From the NCBI RefSeq assembly GCF_008086165.1, contig NZ_VSKL01000001.1:868001-932000 (forward strand): a stretch of DNA of 64,000 nucleotides, given 5' to 3'. Position numbers and translations under genes: made by a program. The stretch is from Algorimicrobium algoritergicola. GTDB taxonomy: Bacteria; Bacteroidota; Bacteroidia; Flavobacteriales; Flavobacteriaceae. Of this stretch, positions 61,083 through 64,000 are shown one piece after another (the stretch's first letter is position 1; every line of letters begins with the position of its first letter). The notes under the pieces were generated by a model that was given only the letters and a program-made list of their open reading frames with translations, ran no database searches and was not told where the DNA came from.

Positions 61083-61211
61083 TTATTCTGAAACAACGGA
61101 AACCGTTGTATTTGCATGTTCTTTTTGTGATAAATCGAAATCTGAAACAAGGACTTTACCAGCTATTACTGCTAAAACGATTAGGAGAAAAAGTCGTGTA
61201 AGATTTTTCAT
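61083..61211 (-). CDS. 42-aa hydrophobic small protein
   Basis: ATG at 61211; sequence begins MKNLTRLFLLIVLAVIAGKV, a single hydrophobic helix after a basic N-terminus, then a polar tail (DFDLSQKEHANTTVSVVSE). It may be an exported peptide or a membrane-anchored microprotein. Support is the plausible signal/anchor, and a terminator oriented for it about 85 bp downstream. It fills the 458-bp interval between the TPR gene and serS; nothing else coding is seen there. Confidence 0.5.
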   Translation of the reverse strand: MKNLTRLFLLIVLAVIAGKVLVSDFDLSQKEHANTTVSVVSE

Positions 61212-61281
61212 GATAAGTAGGTTTAAAACTTTAGGGTACACGAACTTCAACAATATTTATTAATTAACAAAATAAAACAGC

Positions 61282-61328
61282 AAAAAATCGTTAAACAGCA
61301 GGTGATTTTTGCTTTTTAACGATTTTTT
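61282..61328 (-). terminator. Terminator downstream of serS
   Basis: AAAAAATCGTTAAA (61282-61295) pairs perfectly with TTTAACGATTTTTT (61315-61328). Ends in T runs in both directions and follows the serS stop by about 40 bp. Confidence 0.8.
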
Positions 61329-61370
61329 GAGAAATTATATTGAAAATGAAGTAGGATACAACCTACATGT

Positions 61371-62642
61371 TTAATCAATTATAGAGAACCCTGTATAAGA
61401 TATTAATACTTCTGGAATAACAATACCTTCTGGTGTTTGGTAGTTTTCTAAAATGCCTGCCAATACGCGCGGTAATGCTAATGAACTTCCATTAAGTGTG
61501 TGTGCTAATTCATTTTTACCTTCGCTATTTCTGAAACGTAATTTTAAACGATTAGCCTGAAAGGTTTCAAAATTAGAAACAGATGAAATTTCTAGCCATC
61601 TGTCTTGAGCTGTTGAAAACACTTCAAAATCATAAGTCATAGCAGCCGTAAACCCTAAATCGCCTCCACAAAGGCGTAAAATACGGTATGGTAATTTAAG
61701 TTCCTGTAAAATTCCTTTTACATGTTCTACCATAGTATCTAAAGCTTTATACGAGTTTTCAGGATGCTCAACACGTAAAATTTCCACTTTATCAAATTGG
61801 TGTAAACGGTTTAAACCACGTACATGAGCACCATAACTCCCGGCTTCACGACGGAAACAAGGTGTGTAACCTGTAATGCCAATTGGTAATTCACTCTCGT
61901 TTAAAATAACATCGCGAAAAATATTGGTTCCAGGAACTTCGGCAGTTGGTATCAGGTATAAATTGTCTTCCGTTACATGATACATTTGTCCTTCTTTATC
62001 TGGTAACTGACCAGTTCCAAAACCAGACGCTTCATTTACTAAAAGCGGTAATTGGTATTCGGTATAACCAGCTTCGGTATTTTTATCCAAAAAATAAGCA
62101 ATTAATGCACGTTGTAATCTGGCGCCTTTTCCTTTGTAGACTGGAAAACCAGCACCTGTAATTTTGTTGCCTAATTCAAAATCGATTATATCATACTTTT
62201 TAGCTAATTCCCAATGAGGTATCGCATTTTCGTGAAGGGTTGGAATCGTTCCTTCTTTAAATATCTCTTCATTTTCGTCTTCAGAATTTCCAGTTGGAAC
62301 GAGTTCATTTGGAACATTCGGAATTTTATATAATAACTGATTTAAAGCTTCAGCAGTTTCATTTAACTTATCTGTTAACTCTTTCGATTGGTTTTTTAAA
62401 TCTGAAGTTCGGGCTTTAAGCGCATTTGCTTTTTCAGTTTGACCAGATTTGTATAGTGTACCAATTTCTTTAGAAAGCGTATTGGATTCTGACAACGTAT
62501 TATCAAGTAATGTTTGTTCCTGACGTCTTTGTTCGTCAAGTGCAATGACTTCATTAATCATTTTGGTGGCATCAATTTGGCGTTTTGCCAAACGTTCAAT
62601 AACCAAATCTTTATGCTCTCTAATAAAAGGTACTTGTAACAT
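61371..62642 (-). CDS. serS: Seryl-tRNA synthetase
   Basis: 423 aa. N-terminal long coiled-coil arm (about 30-105) that contacts tRNA-Ser, then a class II core: motif 1 region, TAEVPGTNIFRD, motif 2 GYTPCFRREAGSYG and motif 3 TLNGSSLALPRVLAGILENYQ. The usual length and intact motifs indicate an active enzyme. A promoter box lies 21 bp upstream; a terminator follows. Confidence 0.97.
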   Translation of the reverse strand: MLQVPFIREHKDLVIERLAKRQIDATKMINEVIALDEQRRQEQTLLDNTLSESNTLSKEIGTLYKSGQTEKANALKARTSDLKNQSKELTDKLNETAEALNQLLYKIPNVPNELVPTGNSEDENEEIFKEGTIPTLHENAIPHWELAKKYDIIDFELGNKITGAGFPVYKGKGARLQRALIAYFLDKNTEAGYTEYQLPLLVNEASGFGTGQLPDKEGQMYHVTEDNLYLIPTAEVPGTNIFRDVILNESELPIGITGYTPCFRREAGSYGAHVRGLNRLHQFDKVEILRVEHPENSYKALDTMVEHVKGILQELKLPYRILRLCGGDLGFTAAMTYDFEVFSTAQDRWLEISSVSNFETFQANRLKLRFRNSEGKNELAHTLNGSSLALPRVLAGILENYQTPEGIVIPEVLISYTGFSIID

Positions 62643-62662
62643 GGAATAAAAATTTTAAGCGG

Positions 62663-62670
62663 CAAATTTA
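62663..62670 (-). promoter_or_regulatory. Predicted serS promoter, -7 box TAAATTTG
   Basis: Minus-strand TAAATTTG matches TAnnTTTG exactly. The serS transcript would begin near 62656, giving a leader of about 14 nt. Confidence 0.5.
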
Positions 62671-62675
62671 CGTAA

Positions 62676-64000
62676 TTACCGTGTGAAATAATCTTGTTTT
62701 GGTGGTAAAATCCATTCGCTATGCTTAAATGCAGACCACTTGGTAGCGGCTATATCTACTTCTGGATTAATAAATTGAATATAACGGCGACCATTCACGC
62801 TTATTTTACAATCGACAAACACGGAAACGTCTTGTCCTTTTTTAGCAAAATCTTCTTTTAGTATTTGCGAAAACTGCCAAATAACATCTGCTTTAGCACT
62901 AGCTAAACGCTTTTGTTTAGGTGTTAAATAATGGTCTAAATTAATGGTGGTTTTAACTTGCGTTTTTTTATCGACAACATAATAAACCGTATGTCCGCTT
63001 TTTGAGCGCAACATCATGCGCCAGGACATTCTATGACCTTCTTCTGTCCATAAAACTGATTGTGGAAACACATACTGACGCAGTGGCAATAAGATTTGAA
63101 CTGAAAAATAGATGGCAAAAATGGCAAGCATTGGTTTCTTATAGGATGGAATAATTACGTCAGAGCCTTCATAAAAAGGTTTTCTTTTTAAAAATATGCG
63201 ATGGATTGTTTTTGGTTCAAAAAAGAATAAAGCGAAAGCAAGTGATAAGTATGGGAAAATTCCAACTTGAAAAACAAAGGAGTTAAAAAGATGAAAAAAT
63301 ATAGAGGCAAAAAACGCATATTTACGCGTTGGTTTGTATAGTAGTAATGGAATAATTAATCCATCGAATAAAATACCGCCATAAGCTAGAAAATAGTGCA
63401 TGGATTCATTTTGCAGGAACTCACCTATGAAATAATAATGTTCTTTACTTTTCATTAGAATAGCCATAACAGATGCGTCTAGCCAATCTGGATACAGTTT
63501 GGCAATGGAGCCGTAAGTGTAAACGATAAACATCTGTAAAATAAAAATATACCTGCACCAATTTGGCATAGCAATCTCCTTGATTTTTGGATTTAATTTG
63601 GCATCTATAGATACATTTTTATGTGCTGGCAAAATAATCATGATAGCACTTAAAAGCACCAATAAATAATAGTGGTTGTTATAAGATGATTTTTGCATTA
63701 AATACGTGCCTGTCCATAAAAGGGTAAACATAAAAGCGCTTACATGATACTTATATCCAAGCATAATAAATAGGCCAAAAAGCCCCATGATTATGTAGTA
63801 AATATACATGCCGTTACCCGGTAAAGGTTGCAGCCATTCAAAGCTAATAAAGGAAAATGTGAACTGTGGTTCTATTAAAGTGCGATTAATCCAACCCGTG
63901 AAAATAGCACCAATAGATTCTAAAAAACAAAGCAGGCCGAAAATAATCCGAAAGATTATTAAGGCCGAATTATCAACTTGCTTAAAAAGAAAATTAGTGA
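62676..64000 (-). CDS. HTTM-domain membrane protein, 5'-truncated by the window edge
   Basis: The frame stays open from 63809 to the right edge: the upstream codons translate as hydrophobic FRIIFGLLCFLESIGAIFTG followed by WINRTLIEP, the usual first HTTM helix. The true start is therefore at or beyond 64000 and the ATG at 63809 is internal. About eight membrane segments are followed by a soluble C-terminal domain (from about 260 of the visible part). The HTTM fold is shared with vitamin-K-dependent gamma-carboxylase, and homologues are common in Bacteroidota. Substrate unknown. Confidence 0.85.
   Translation of the reverse strand, partial: TNFLFKQVDNSALIIFRIIFGLLCFLESIGAIFTGWINRTLIEPQFTFSFISFEWLQPLPGNGMYIYYIIMGLFGLFIMLGYKYHVSAFMFTLLWTGTYLMQKSSYNNHYYLLVLLSAIMIILPAHKNVSIDAKLNPKIKEIAMPNWCRYIFILQMFIVYTYGSIAKLYPDWLDASVMAILMKSKEHYYFIGEFLQNESMHYFLAYGGILFDGLIIPLLLYKPTRKYAFFASIFFHLFNSFVFQVGIFPYLSLAFALFFFEPKTIHRIFLKRKPFYEGSDVIIPSYKKPMLAIFAIYFSVQILLPLRQYVFPQSVLWTEEGHRMSWRMMLRSKSGHTVYYVVDKKTQVKTTINLDHYLTPKQKRLASAKADVIWQFSQILKEDFAKKGQDVSVFVDCKISVNGRRYIQFINPEVDIAATKWSAFKHSEWILPPKQDYFTR

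Noticed and set aside
61019-61263. Two plus-strand ORFs (61019-61201 and 61063-61263)
   Set aside because: They lack plausible protein character and lie antisense to the 42-aa ORF that has a matching terminator.
63807-63809. ATG at 63809 as start of the HTTM protein
   Set aside because: The same frame remains open to the window edge and encodes a typical first membrane helix upstream of this codon.

Overview
The window looks like chromosomal DNA of a marine-type member of the Flavobacteriaceae (Bacteroidota). It is AT-rich, and promoters that can be recognised carry the Bacteroidota -7 box TAnnTTTG. Shine-Dalgarno sites are absent. The gene families (MetG with a C-terminal tRNA-binding domain, DUF4286, DUF4199, META/NlpE lipoproteins, OlsF-type acyltransferase, an 8-gene type III PKS operon) are typical of that group. 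No rRNA, tRNA, CRISPR array, transposase or prophage was seen. Both edges cut genes: an M13 peptidase on the left and an HTTM-domain protein on the right.

Layout. 1-7 kb: M13 peptidase end, a TPR protein, a membrane M28 peptidase, a CBS protein and nadA-nadB (quinolinate synthesis for NAD). 7.1-13.2 kb: an Rrf2 regulator with an Fe-S-type Cys triad faces a complete nitric oxide reductase operon norC-norB-norQ-norD-norE-norF. A CRP/FNR-like palindrome lies about 41 bp upstream of the predicted norC transcription start. 13.2-14.4 kb: a zinc-ribbon protein and a spermidine-synthase-like protein. 14.4-20.8 kb: a tightly overlapping operon that encodes, in transcription order, a flavoprotein oxidoreductase, a methyltransferase, a type III PKS, a FabI/FabL-like reductase, a FabZ-like dehydratase, a ketosynthase, an acyl carrier protein and a phosphopantetheinyl transferase. 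I infer a modified phenolic lipid or alkylpyrone product.

20.8-25.5 kb is the accessory zone. It holds an AbiD/AbiF-family HEPN defence gene preceded by a short structured leader RNA with its own promoter. After lplA come two single-gene inserts, a DUF4365 nuclease-like/coiled-coil protein and a GIY-YIG-like protein, bounded by related GTTG(T)-type repeats in cassette style. 25.5-34.9 kb: SSB, a small Cys-rich protein missed by ORF length cut-offs, ferritin, SMR and EamA transporters, a histone-deacetylase-like protein, a CHAP/peptidoglycan-binding protein, Tex, and a three-lipoprotein operon. 35-50 kb: metG, an LD-carboxypeptidase, a membrane-anchored winged-helix regulator with a pho-box-like array of phased repeats in front of it, YraN, a TlpA-like thioredoxin, mfd, TerB and fbp. 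50-64 kb: GNAT-lysC-olsF-like operon, a 2-hydroxyacid dehydrogenase carrying an in-frame palindromic repeat, a candidate structured RNA/repeat element, mgtE, rsmA, a large TPR protein, a 42-aa hydrophobic peptide, serS and the HTTM protein.

The points most worth a second look are the AbiF gene with its RNA leader, the type III PKS operon, the nor control region, the regulator operator at 41.1 kb, the cassette-like region at 23-25 kb, and the palindromic insert in the dehydrogenase gene.
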